A DNA stretch of 64,000 bases from RHKX01 sp963823275 (lineage in GTDB: Bacteria > Actinomycetota > Thermoleophilia > Solirubrobacterales > 70-9), in contig CAWGKW010000001.1 in NCBI GenBank assembly GCA_963823275.1, positions 1,214,310 to 1,278,309 on the forward strand. The letters run 5' to 3'. Numbering within the stretch: the first letter of the stretch is position 1; each line of letters starts with the position of its first letter. Of this stretch, positions 15,867 to 24,420 are shown piece after piece. The notes below the pieces were generated by a model. It did not search any database, was not told the origin of the DNA, and was given only the letters and a program-made list of their open reading frames with translations. The position numbers and the translations under genes are program-made.

Positions 15867-17771
15867 ATGAGCCCACGCCGCGCAGTCGTCGTCGTCGTCA
15901 CGGTCTTGGTGACCGGCCTGTCGGCCGCCGTCGGGGCGGCTGCCTCGGAATCTGAGAGCGGGGGATCGCCCACCATGATCAGGGCGACGGACTACGAGCT
16001 CAGCGTGCCAGTGCGCGATCTCGACGTAGCCGCTCCGAGTCAGTCTCCCGGGGCCGCGCCACCGCGGGTTAACCCCCTCGCGGGAGAAGCTGACGCGGGT
16101 GACCGCGGGACGGCCGATCGGGGGAAGGTGCCGCTTGACCCGCTCGCCGCCCGCTCGGGCCGCCCCCCCGGGAGGACCCCGGCGCCGGGACTGGTCTTCG
16201 ACGGTACCTCCAACCCCACCGGATGCGGGACCTGCAGCCCGCCCGACACCACCGGGGACGTCGGACCGGACAACTATGTGCAGGCCGTCAACGCGACGAA
16301 GATCGCGGTCTTCGACAAGAGCGGAAATCCGCTTGCCGCGCCCTTCAACCTGAGCACCCTGTTCACCTCGGCTCCATGCAACGCCGGGAACACCGGGGAC
16401 CCGCAGGTCCTATACGACGAGCTCGCCGACCGCTGGGTCCTCGCCCAGTTCACACTCACCAACGAGCTCTGCTTCGCGGTCTCGGAGACCGCGAACCCGC
16501 TCGGCAGCTACAACCTCTACACGTTCTCGACCCCCGAGTTCCCCGACTACTTCAAGATCGGGGTCTGGCCGACCGGCTACTACGTCTCGACGAACGAGAC
16601 GACCTACACCGCCTACGCCTTCGACCGGACGAAGATGCTTGCCGGCGATCCGTCGGCATCCGGCGTTCGCTTCCCGGGGGAGACGAATCTGCTGATGCCC
16701 GCCGACGTCGACGGCGCGGACGCCCCGCCCGCCAACTCGGGCGGCCTCTTCTACACGTTCAAGGACGACGTCTTCCACGGGGGCTCCGACCGCCTCGAGC
16801 TGTTCCGCTTGACGCCCGACTTCGCCACTCCGGCCAGCAGCACGTTCGGACTCGCCGCGACGATCCCGGTCGCGCCCTTCGCCTACACGGTCTGCGGGTT
16901 CTTCATCCTCGACTGCATCCCCCAGGGCGGCACCACGCAGAAGGTCGATGCCGTCAGCGAGTGGCCGATGCAGCGGCTCGCCTATCGGCGCTTCAACGAC
17001 CATGAGTCCATGGTCGGGAACTTCACCGTCGGCGGGGGCGCGGCGACCCCGGGCGCAGCGATCCGCTGGTTCGAGTTGCGCGATACCGGGTCCGGCTGGA
17101 AGCTCCATCAGGAGGGGACCGAGGACGAGGGTGGCGGCCTCAACCGTTTCATGGGGAGCATCGCGATGGACCGCGACGGGAACATCGCCCTCGGCTACTC
17201 GGCGTCGAGCAGCACCGAGTCCCCGAGCATCCGCTTTTCGACGCGTGAGGCGACCGACCCGCTCGGCACCCTCCAGTCCGAGCAGGTCATGCAGGCCGGC
17301 GGTGGATCACAGACGGGTTCGGACCGCTGGGGGGACTACAGCGCGATGAGCATCGATCCCGCCGCCGGATGCGACTTCTGGTACACGAACGAGTACTACA
17401 GCGCGAGTTCGCCGGTCACATGGAAGACCGCGATCGGGGTCTTCAAGATGCCGAGTTGCCCGTCGAACCAGTTCTCCTTCGGCAAGGTCAAGCTGAACAA
17501 GAAGAAGGGGACGGGGAAGCTGAGCGTCGAAGTCGGCAACCCCGGCGAACTGGCGCTGAACGGCAGCGACCTGAAGTCGCAGCGGGCGGCCGTTCCCTCG
17601 GCCGGCACCTACAAGCTGGCGGTCAAGCCCAAGGGCGGCAAGAAGAAGAAGCTGAAGAAGAAGGGCAAGGTCAAGGTCAAGGCGAAGGTCAAGTTCACCC
17701 CGACCGACGGGACCGCGAGGACCCAGACGAAGCCGGTGAAACTCAAGCGGAAGGTGAAGAAGGGCAAGTAG
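15867..17771 (+). CDS. Large secreted protein with lysine-rich C-terminal module
   Basis: A 634-residue exported protein that I cannot assign. A signal peptide spans about residues 1-25 (VVVVVTVLVTGLSAAVGAAA). A proline-rich linker precedes a domain of about 400 residues that resembles sugar-binding or beta-propeller surface proteins (DTTGDVGPDNYVQAVNATKI, DPQVLYDELADRWVLAQF, DRWGDYSAMSIDPAAGCDFW). The final module, from about residue 536, begins FSFGKVKLNKKKGTGKLSV and becomes very lysine-rich. The same module ends the proteins at 19941 and 20914. GGGAGGA lies before the ATG. The motif GDYSAMSIDP recurs in secreted proteins of many bacteria. Export is likely; the function is unknown. Confidence 0.8.
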   Translation: MSPRRAVVVVVTVLVTGLSAAVGAAASESESGGSPTMIRATDYELSVPVRDLDVAAPSQSPGAAPPRVNPLAGEADAGDRGTADRGKVPLDPLAARSGRPPGRTPAPGLVFDGTSNPTGCGTCSPPDTTGDVGPDNYVQAVNATKIAVFDKSGNPLAAPFNLSTLFTSAPCNAGNTGDPQVLYDELADRWVLAQFTLTNELCFAVSETANPLGSYNLYTFSTPEFPDYFKIGVWPTGYYVSTNETTYTAYAFDRTKMLAGDPSASGVRFPGETNLLMPADVDGADAPPANSGGLFYTFKDDVFHGGSDRLELFRLTPDFATPASSTFGLAATIPVAPFAYTVCGFFILDCIPQGGTTQKVDAVSEWPMQRLAYRRFNDHESMVGNFTVGGGAATPGAAIRWFELRDTGSGWKLHQEGTEDEGGGLNRFMGSIAMDRDGNIALGYSASSSTESPSIRFSTREATDPLGTLQSEQVMQAGGGSQTGSDRWGDYSAMSIDPAAGCDFWYTNEYYSASSPVTWKTAIGVFKMPSCPSNQFSFGKVKLNKKKGTGKLSVEVGNPGELALNGSDLKSQRAAVPSAGTYKLAVKPKGGKKKKLKKKGKVKVKAKVKFTPTDGTARTQTKPVKLKRKVKKGK

Positions 17772-17889
17772 CGCCCGCGCCCCGCCGGCCCGTCTGCGCT
17801 TGCAAGGCCCGCGCTCCATTGGGACCGAGTGGGCAGCGTCTTCACCCTCGATCTCGCATCCTCAGGCTGCAAGCTAAGATCCTCGCCAT

Positions 17890-17963
17890 GCGGCTGTAGC
17901 TCAGTTGGCTAGAGCGTCTGCTTGCCATGCAGAAGGTCGTGGGTTCGAATCCCATCAGCCGCT
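17890..17963 (+). tRNA. tRNA-Gly (anticodon GCC)
   Basis: A complete 74-base cloverleaf. Acceptor GCGGCTG pairs with CAGCCGC, the D-arm reads GCTCAGTTGGCTAGAGC, the anticodon loop TTGCCAT gives GCC (Gly), and the T-arm GTGGGTTCGAATCCCAT is canonical. The discriminator base is T and CCA is not encoded. TAAGAT at 17875-17880 is a plausible -10 element nine bases before the mature 5' end. Confidence 0.96.
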
Positions 17964-18028
17964 TTCAAACCGCACGATGCCGTGCTACGTTCTCCAGGTC
18001 TTCAGTTTCCTGATCGGGGAGGTTTCAG

Positions 18029-18916
18029 TTGAAGCGTCTCGCAGTCACGTTTCTCTGCATGGCGGGGGTGACGATCGTCGGCCTGCTCGGTGCGGCTTCG
18101 GCGGGCGCCGCAAAGCCACCGGTCAAGGTCAGCACCGGCAGCTACCACACCTGCGCGATCGACCAGCAGCAGCGGGTCGAATGCTGGGGCTACGACGGTT
18201 ACGGCGAAACCGCTCCGCCGGGAGGCAAATTCAAGTCGATCGGGGCCGGCTACGACTCCACCTGCGGCCTGAAGACGAACCAGAGGATTACCTGCTGGGG
18301 CAACAACAGCCACGGCGAGGCGTCACCCCCCGGGGGCGAGTTCAAATTTCTGGCTGAGGGAATCGAGAACGCCTGTGCGGTGAGGGTCACCGGCGAGGTC
18401 GAGTGTTGGGGTGCCGATGACGAGGGATCGGCGAGTCCGCCGAACGGGAAGTTCCTCTCGGTCTCGGTCGGCGAGTTCACGGGCTGCGGCGTCAAGGAGA
18501 ATCGCAAGCTCGAGTGCTGGGGCAGGAATGACTACGGCCAAGCGTCTCCTCCTCCGGGGAAGTTCAAGTCAGTGAGTGCGGGCTACGCCCACTCATGCGG
18601 CGTGACCGTCGACGGTCGGGGCCTTTGTTGGGGTGACAACAGCGAGGGCGCGACCGACCTTTCGGGCGGCTTCTTCAAGTCCCTCGGGGCTGGCTACTAC
18701 ACGTCGTGCGGCATCAGGAACAGTTCGCGGATCGAATGCTTCGGCTACGACTACTACAACATCTTCAGTGACGAGCCCAACGGGAAGTTCCGTCAGGTCG
18801 ATTACGGCTCCTACTCCCAGCATGCCTGCGCCGTCGAGACGAACGGCAAGTCGATTCAGTGCTGGGGAACCAACAACACCTACGGCCAGCAGGACGTTCC
18901 GCCAGGCCTCGACTAG
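18029..18916 (+). CDS. Secreted RCC1-repeat protein
   Basis: A 295-residue exported protein made of about seven RCC1-like repeats of roughly 38-40 residues, expected to form a beta-propeller. Each repeat has the pattern C-A/G-V/I, then an ECWG-type strand end, then ASPPPGKFKSVSAGY. Almost every repeat carries two cysteines (for example SYHTCAIDQQQRVECWG), so each blade may hold a disulfide. A signal peptide covers about residues 1-27 (LLGAASAGAA). The start is a TTG with a good Shine-Dalgarno GGGGAGG at 18016-18022; no ATG fits. RCC1-type propellers usually bind proteins or surfaces. The partner is unknown. Confidence 0.85.
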   Translation: MKRLAVTFLCMAGVTIVGLLGAASAGAAKPPVKVSTGSYHTCAIDQQQRVECWGYDGYGETAPPGGKFKSIGAGYDSTCGLKTNQRITCWGNNSHGEASPPGGEFKFLAEGIENACAVRVTGEVECWGADDEGSASPPNGKFLSVSVGEFTGCGVKENRKLECWGRNDYGQASPPPGKFKSVSAGYAHSCGVTVDGRGLCWGDNSEGATDLSGGFFKSLGAGYYTSCGIRNSSRIECFGYDYYNIFSDEPNGKFRQVDYGSYSQHACAVETNGKSIQCWGTNNTYGQQDVPPGLD

Positions 18917-18936
18917 AGGTCCTGCGAGTCAAGAGG

Positions 18937-19935
18937 ATGAGCCGGAACCGATCGATCCTCGCTGTCGCCGCGGCGGCCGCGGCACTGCTCGCTTTCGCGA
19001 GTGTCGGCGGCGCTGCGCCGGAGAGCCCGGGCTCAGCCGAGCGCGCCTTCGACTCGAAGTGCGGCGGCTTCCCGGCAGCGACCGGCGTCGCCGCCGACGC
19101 GCCCTCGCTTCCGGACCAGCGCGCCTGGAACCAGGACATCTCCGGCGCCCCGACCGACCCCGCGTCCGATCGCATCATCCAGTACATCAACTCGCACGGA
19201 GATTCAGAGCTTCATCCCGACGTCGGCAGCAGGTCGATCTACGGGATCCCCTACGAGGTCGTCGGCCAGCGAACCAAGCCGGTCAGGGTCAGGTTCACCG
19301 CCTACGGAGCCGAGTCCGACAAGGGCAAGTACAGGATCCCCTTGTCGGCGCGGGTCGAGGGGGGCCCAAGGAGCGACGGCGACCGCCACGTGATCGCCTA
19401 CGACAAGTCTCGATGCCTGCTCTACGAGCTCTACCGTGCCTTCCCGGGGGGGCGAAAGTGGAAGGCGGAAGGCGGCGCGATCTGGAACCTCGCCGACCCC
19501 GGCCTGCGCACCATCGGGTTCACCTCGGCCGACGCCGCCGGCCTGCCGATCTTTCCCGGCCTCTTCCGCCTCGACGAGGTGAGGAGCGGCGCGATCGACC
19601 ACGCGCTGCGAGTCACGTTCGAATCGACCCGCGACGCCTGGATCCGGCCCGCCTCCCACTGCGCCGGCGATACGAACTCGCCCGACGCCCCGCCGATGGG
19701 GCTGCGTTTGCGGCTCAAGGCCTCCTACGACACCTCCGCCTTCAGCGGCCAGGCGGCGGTTATCGCCGCAGCCCTGAAGCGCTACGGCCTGATCAACGCC
19801 GACAACGGCTCGAACTGGTTCTTCCAGGGTGCTCCGAATCCGGGCTGGGACGACGACAACCTCAATCAGCTGAAGGAGATTCCGGGCAGAGCATTCGAGG
19901 TCGTGCAGAGCGAGGCGGCGGTGGAGGTTTGCTGA
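18937..19935 (+). CDS. Secreted protein of unknown function
   Basis: A 332-residue exported protein with a signal peptide (about residues 1-27, ILAVAAAAAALLAFASVGGA). The mature part is rich in W, Y and charged residues: LPDQRAWNQDISGAPTDP, YGIPYEVVGQRTKPVRVRF, DRHVIAYDKSRCLLYELYRA, DHALRVTFESTRDAWIRPAS. It contains few cysteines and ends EVVQSEAAVEVC. The repeated aromatic/acid segments suggest a compact, probably beta-rich extracellular domain; I have seen similar sequences annotated only as hypothetical. It starts 20 bases after the RCC1 gene and ends 5 bases before the next, so it lies in a secreted-protein operon. Confidence 0.75.
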   Translation: MSRNRSILAVAAAAAALLAFASVGGAAPESPGSAERAFDSKCGGFPAATGVAADAPSLPDQRAWNQDISGAPTDPASDRIIQYINSHGDSELHPDVGSRSIYGIPYEVVGQRTKPVRVRFTAYGAESDKGKYRIPLSARVEGGPRSDGDRHVIAYDKSRCLLYELYRAFPGGRKWKAEGGAIWNLADPGLRTIGFTSADAAGLPIFPGLFRLDEVRSGAIDHALRVTFESTRDAWIRPASHCAGDTNSPDAPPMGLRLRLKASYDTSAFSGQAAVIAAALKRYGLINADNGSNWFFQGAPNPGWDDDNLNQLKEIPGRAFEVVQSEAAVEVC

Positions 19936-19940
19936 GCGCG

Positions 19941-20879
19941 ATGACCGCACCCCTGCTCGCATCGAGGCTCGCTCTGGCGCTCGGCGTGCTCGTGGCGCTG
20001 CCCACCGGGGCCCAGGCGGCGACGCTCACCTTCGCCAACCCGCAGGGCCTCGGCCCCAGCCAGGGGGCCGGCACCGCCGGCCCTGCGAACTCCTATCCCT
20101 CGAGCATCCCCGTGTCCGGCGTCCCCGGCACGGTCACGGATGTGAACGTGACGATCCTTGGGATGGTCGCGAACGCCGACACGGACATGGTTCTGCGTGG
20201 GCCGAACGGACAGCAGGTGATGCTGATCTCGGATGCCTGCGTCCAGGGCACCTCGCTGAGGGGCAACTGGATCTTCGACGACTCGGCGCCCGGCTTCCTC
20301 TCGAGGCCGGGCCCTTGCAGCCCCAGCTTTCCAACTCAGATGAGCTTTCGCCCGTCCAACTACGTCCCTCAACCGGGCGCTCCCAATGACAACAGCACCG
20401 AGCCCGACGACCTGAGCGCCGCCCCGGGCGGCCCGCCGCCACCGTACGTAAACGCGCTGTCGTTCCTGGCCGGGGGCTCGCCGAACGGGTCCTGGGACCT
20501 GTTCGTGCTCGATGACAACTCGGCCGGCTTCGTCGGTTTCGAGATCAACTCGGGCTGGGCACTCACGCTCGAGGTCGAGCCGCCGCCGCCCACCCCGAGC
20601 AACGAGTTCACGATCGGCGGGCTCGACCGCCGCAAGCTCAGCGTCGACGTCGCCTCGGCCGGCACGGTGACGATCGATGACGCGGGCGCCAAGAACAGGT
20701 TGAAGGAGTCCGAGGTCACGGGCGGCCCCGGCACGGTCGAGGTCAAGGTGAAGCTGACCAAGCTCGCGAAGCGGGTGCTGAAGGACCGAGGCAAGGTCAA
20801 GGCCAGGGCGGAGGTCACCTTTGCGCCGAGCGGCGGGACCCCGGCGACGCAATCAACGAACCTGATGCTGCGCGGCTGA
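19941..20879 (+). CDS. Secreted P-domain-like protein with C-terminal module
   Basis: A 312-residue exported protein. After the signal peptide (LALALGVLVALPTGAQA) comes a region like the proprotein-convertase P domain: PVSGVPGTVTDVNVTILGM, ANADTDMVLRGPNGQQVMLI, LAGGSPNGSWDLFVLDDN and FEINSGWALTLE. P domains are jelly-roll modules found beside proteases or alone on bacterial surface proteins. From about residue 223 it carries a shorter version of the module shared with its neighbours (FTIGGLDRRKLSVDV to VTFAPSGGTPATQSTNLML). No protease domain is present. The ATG at 19941 is chosen; an in-frame TTG at 19929 is possible. Confidence 0.78.
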   Translation: MTAPLLASRLALALGVLVALPTGAQAATLTFANPQGLGPSQGAGTAGPANSYPSSIPVSGVPGTVTDVNVTILGMVANADTDMVLRGPNGQQVMLISDACVQGTSLRGNWIFDDSAPGFLSRPGPCSPSFPTQMSFRPSNYVPQPGAPNDNSTEPDDLSAAPGGPPPPYVNALSFLAGGSPNGSWDLFVLDDNSAGFVGFEINSGWALTLEVEPPPPTPSNEFTIGGLDRRKLSVDVASAGTVTIDDAGAKNRLKESEVTGGPGTVEVKVKLTKLAKRVLKDRGKVKARAEVTFAPSGGTPATQSTNLMLRG

Positions 20880-20913
20880 CGTGGGGGGAGAAGCTCATGC
20901 GCGACGGTGGCAG

Positions 20914-22542
20914 ATGAGCGTCGGCGCCCAGCGAGCGGCGAGGCGAGCGCGGTCCCTGGCGCTGGCGACCGCGATCGCCCTGGCGATCGGCTGGACGGCG
21001 ACCGCGAGCGCGGCGACGATCGTCGTCGACGTCACCAACGACGCCCCCGACGGCGGCTTCGACGACACCGGCTGCACCCTGCGTGAGGCCGTCCAGAGCG
21101 CGAACACGAACCTCCCGGGCGCCAACTGCAACGCCGACACCGCGGGCGCCGACACGATCGTGCTCGAGGCGGGGCGGACCTACACGCTCAGCAATCACGC
21201 GGCACCCGAGGACGCGAACGTCTCCGGGGACCTCGACATCACCGGCGGCGGCGGCACCACGATCCGCAGCGCCGGTCCCGGGCCGGCGACGATCGACGCC
21301 GACAGCACCCTCCTCCCCGGCAACGACGCCGTCCGCGGACGGGCGGTCGAGATCCACGACGGAGCGGGCGCCGTCACGCTGCAGCGAGTCCGGATCATCA
21401 ACGGCGCGGTGACCGACGGCAACGGCGGCGGCGGGATCCGCACCGAGGCGCCGCTGACGTTGATCGACTCCGAGGTGAGCGGCAACAACGTCGGCCGGTT
21501 CGCGGGTTTTCCCGGCTTCGGCGGCGGCGGGATCCTCGTCTTCGATCCCGGTGCGCTGACGATGATCGGGAGCACCGTCGCGGGCAACTCGGTCCAGTCG
21601 CGCCCCGACGCGGGTAACGACGCGTGGGGCGGGGGGATCAGCTTCTGGGCGGGCAACGGGTCGATGAACGCGACCAACAGCACGATCTCCGGCAACGTCG
21701 TCGACTCGTTCGTCGCCGAAAACGAGGCCTTCGGCGGCGGGATCTACTTCGCCAACGGAGCCTCGATGTCGCTGACCAACGTCACGATCAACCGTAACTC
21801 GGCGACCGGGCCGTCGACGAACGTGCACTCCGGCGGTATCTTGCTCGGTAACGTCTTTAACGACCCCGGCGACCCCGGCGCGACCATTCGCGGGTCGATC
21901 CTCGCCGGCAACCAGGCGAAGAGTCAGCTGGACTGCGGCCAGAAGAACCCGACTGACGATCTCGTCTCGCTCGGCGACAACCTGCTCGGCTCGGCAGCGA
22001 CCGCCGACTGCGGCACGGTCGCGGCGAGCAACGACCTCGTCGGCGTCAGCAGCCCGAATCTCGCCCCGCTCTCGGCCTTCGGCGGCCCGACCCTCACCCA
22101 GCTGCCGAACCCCGGCAGCCCGGCGATCGACCACGGCGGCGCCTGCCCGGCGACCGATCAGCGCGGGCTCTTCCGCGCGCCGGCGGCGCCGTGCGATGCG
22201 GGCGCGGTCGAGGTCGGCGCGACGACCGACCCGACCCCCCTACCGCCCTCGAACGACATCTCGTTCGGCAAGGTGACCAAGAACAAGAAGAAGGGCACGG
22301 CGACGCTCGCCGTCAGCGTCGCGGGCGCCGGCGAGCTCGCCCTGGCAGGGAACGGCCTGAAATCGTCGAGCGCGACCGCCGCCGCGGCCGGCGAGCTGAC
22401 GCTCGACGTCAAGGCGACCGGCAAGGCGAAGCAGAAGCTGCGCCGCAAGGGCGAGAAGACCTTCAAGCCCGCGGTCACGTTCACCCCCGCCGGTGGCACC
22501 GCGAACACCGAGTCGACCAGCGTCAAGCTCGTCCGCAGATAG
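20914..22542 (+). CDS. Secreted right-handed beta-helix protein (CSLREA/choice-of-anchor Q type)
   Basis: A 542-residue exported protein. After the signal peptide (LALATAIALAIGWTATASA) it has the CSLREA-type motif GCTLREAVQSAN, then a parallel beta-helix with recurring strands such as LTLIDSEVSGNNVG, LTMIGSTVAGNSV, MNATNSTISGNVV and MSLTNVTINRNSA. The choice-of-anchor Q type end PGSPAIDHGGACPATDQRG follows. The lysine-rich module starts near residue 450 (SFGKVTKNKKKGTATLAV). Such proteins bind or sit on surfaces; some relatives are lyases, but no catalytic residues are evident. The start is uncertain: an ATG at 20897 with a better Shine-Dalgarno would require a single-base frameshift. Confidence 0.82.
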   Translation: MSVGAQRAARRARSLALATAIALAIGWTATASAATIVVDVTNDAPDGGFDDTGCTLREAVQSANTNLPGANCNADTAGADTIVLEAGRTYTLSNHAAPEDANVSGDLDITGGGGTTIRSAGPGPATIDADSTLLPGNDAVRGRAVEIHDGAGAVTLQRVRIINGAVTDGNGGGGIRTEAPLTLIDSEVSGNNVGRFAGFPGFGGGGILVFDPGALTMIGSTVAGNSVQSRPDAGNDAWGGGISFWAGNGSMNATNSTISGNVVDSFVAENEAFGGGIYFANGASMSLTNVTINRNSATGPSTNVHSGGILLGNVFNDPGDPGATIRGSILAGNQAKSQLDCGQKNPTDDLVSLGDNLLGSAATADCGTVAASNDLVGVSSPNLAPLSAFGGPTLTQLPNPGSPAIDHGGACPATDQRGLFRAPAAPCDAGAVEVGATTDPTPLPPSNDISFGKVTKNKKKGTATLAVSVAGAGELALAGNGLKSSSATAAAAGELTLDVKATGKAKQKLRRKGEKTFKPAVTFTPAGGTANTESTSVKLVRR

Positions 22543-22710
22543 CCGCGGGTCCGAGTTGATCCGCTCATTTCTGGATCTCTGTCAGATCGCGACAGGCGCG
22601 GGCGGCCGCCGCTATGTGAGTCGGTTCGCCTCTCCTTGCGCGGATTGTCACTTGGCGCTAGTGTCGTTGAGCGGCTGACCGCCGCCGACACTCGACGAGG
22701 GGTGGATTGC

Positions 22711-23550
22711 ATGATGGGAGCGCGGAGAGCGTTACTTCTGACGGCGATCGTCGTTCTGGGCGCCTTGGTCGTCGCGGGGGAGGCATACGGCGCGGGAAAC
22801 GGCCCCGGGCAGGACGCCCACTTCTTCCTGATGACGGCCGAGGCCAGCGGCGAGTACACCGCCGACTATGGCGACGAACGCCTCGAACCCGGCCTGACCA
22901 CATCGTTCGGCGTCGACGGCTACGAGACCGGATCGTGGTCGTGGCAAATCCGCGCTGTCGGCCGCGCCATCGGGAACGGGCCATTGAAGAGCGCCGCGGC
23001 CGAGTTCAAGGGTTCATCAAGCCATGACGTGGACATCATCAGCTACCTGGTCCTGATGTCGGTTTTGAGCGAGGACCATCTCTGCGTCGATAGCGCGGTG
23101 CGCAGGGAGCTGATCAGTTACTCCCTGCCGTTCGGGGCCAGCGGGCCGTTCCCCGGGACTTCGCCGCAGTGGATATCGAGCCCGGATACCTCGATCCAGT
23201 TCCGACAGGGGGGCTTCGAGGTCGGTTACCCGTCGAACTACAACCTCGTCCAGCACTGCTACCACGGATTGCCTCCGGCTCTGCAGCTCTACTCCCTGAT
23301 TCTTCCCTCCGAGACCCCCGTGCCCAACGGCACATTCAACCCACGCTCGGATCGGCACTTCAAGGGGTCCTGGCAGGACTCCGTAAGCGTTACCGAGGCA
23401 GTCGGAGGGCCATCGGAGCACCTGGACACGGGCTCCACCGAACTCGAGATCACCGTCAAGTCGGTCTCGGAGCGGAAGGCGAAGAAGAAGCGGGACAAAT
23501 ACCGCGATCCGGATCCGCAGGACGGGATCTACACCACCGATTCGTTCTGA
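22711..23550 (+). CDS. Secreted protein of unknown function
   Basis: A 279-residue exported protein that I do not recognise. The signal peptide is ALLLTAIVVLGALVVAGEAYG. The mature part contains DAHFFLMTAEASGEYTADYG, SWSWQIRAVGRAIGNGPLK and VQHCYHGLPPALQLYSLIL. Two cysteines could form one disulfide. The C-terminal tail is basic and then acidic (ERKAKKKRDKYRDPDPQDG). GAGGGG lies before the first ATG, and a second ATG follows directly. It ends the run of secreted-protein genes on this strand and is followed by two genes on the other strand. Confidence 0.72.
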   Translation: MMGARRALLLTAIVVLGALVVAGEAYGAGNGPGQDAHFFLMTAEASGEYTADYGDERLEPGLTTSFGVDGYETGSWSWQIRAVGRAIGNGPLKSAAAEFKGSSSHDVDIISYLVLMSVLSEDHLCVDSAVRRELISYSLPFGASGPFPGTSPQWISSPDTSIQFRQGGFEVGYPSNYNLVQHCYHGLPPALQLYSLILPSETPVPNGTFNPRSDRHFKGSWQDSVSVTEAVGGPSEHLDTGSTELEITVKSVSERKAKKKRDKYRDPDPQDGIYTTDSF

Positions 23551-23592
23551 TCGGACACCCGGAGCCGGACCGGCAGAAGCACAAGCTTCTGC

Positions 23593-24420
23593 CTAAAGCC
23601 CGTGGAGGCCGTGAAGGAAGTCCGCTACGGCGGAGGCGCATTGCTCGGGCGCGTCGGAGTAGAGGAAGTGCCCGGCGCCGTCGATGATCTGCAGCTCCGA
23701 GCCTGGGATCTCTTTGAGGAAGCGATGGGCGCCGGCGACGGGAGCGAAGTCGTCGCTCTCGCCCCAGAGGATCAGGGCCGGCACCCCGAGACGGCCGAGC
23801 GCCCCCTCGTAGGGCTCGAGCTTCTCGAAGTCGCCTGAGCGGTACATCTCGAGGATCGCGGCTCGGCCCTCCTCGGTCGCCAGTGACGCCCAGTACTCGT
23901 CGAGCGTCTCCTCGTCAAAACCCGTCCCCGTGGATGCCATCATCGCTCCGAAGGACTCACGATCGAGAGCGGCCAGCATCTGTCGGCCCGTCCCCGGCGA
24001 TCGCAGCCCCTCCGCCATGCCGTGCCACTTGCCATCGGCGAAGAAGCCCGAGGATGAGATCACGAGCGCTGCGATCCGCTCGGGGTGGTCGCATGCCCAG
24101 CGCAGGCCGATCAACCCACCCCAGTCGTGGGCGATGAGGACGACGGGCGGCAGGTCGAGCTCGGTCGCGAATCGCTCGATCGCTTCGACCTGGCGCTCCC
24201 AGGTGGCGGGCGGGTCGGGGCTTGAGCCGCCCGACCCGGGCCGATCGGGTGCCAGCGCCCGATGGCCGGCCTCGGCCGCGGCGACGAGCACACGGCGCCA
24301 CATGAACGAGGTCTCGGGGAATCCGTGGATGCAGAGCACGGGAGGGCCGACCGGATCACCGTCCGGCAGTGCCTCCCGATATGCAAGTCCGCCCGCCGCC
24401 TTGAGCTCGACTGCGCTCAA
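23593..24420 (-). CDS. Alpha/beta hydrolase, epoxide hydrolase/haloalkane dehalogenase type
   Basis: A 275-residue alpha/beta hydrolase with an aspartate nucleophile (Asp99 in LIAHDWGGLIGLRWA), as in haloalkane dehalogenases and epoxide hydrolases. The oxyanion segment is CIHGFPETSFMWRRVL (H-G-x-P, typical of epoxide hydrolases). The acid lies in LWGESDDFAP and the histidine in IDGAGHFLYSDAPEQC. The start is TTG overlapping the stop of the upstream gene (TTGA), suggesting translational coupling; no ATG fits. The substrate is not predictable from sequence. No signal peptide, so it is cytoplasmic, unlike its exported partner. Confidence 0.87.
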   Translation of the reverse strand: MSAVELKAAGGLAYREALPDGDPVGPPVLCIHGFPETSFMWRRVLVAAAEAGHRALAPDRPGSGGSSPDPPATWERQVEAIERFATELDLPPVVLIAHDWGGLIGLRWACDHPERIAALVISSSGFFADGKWHGMAEGLRSPGTGRQMLAALDRESFGAMMASTGTGFDEETLDEYWASLATEEGRAAILEMYRSGDFEKLEPYEGALGRLGVPALILWGESDDFAPVAGAHRFLKEIPGSELQIIDGAGHFLYSDAPEQCASAVADFLHGLHGL

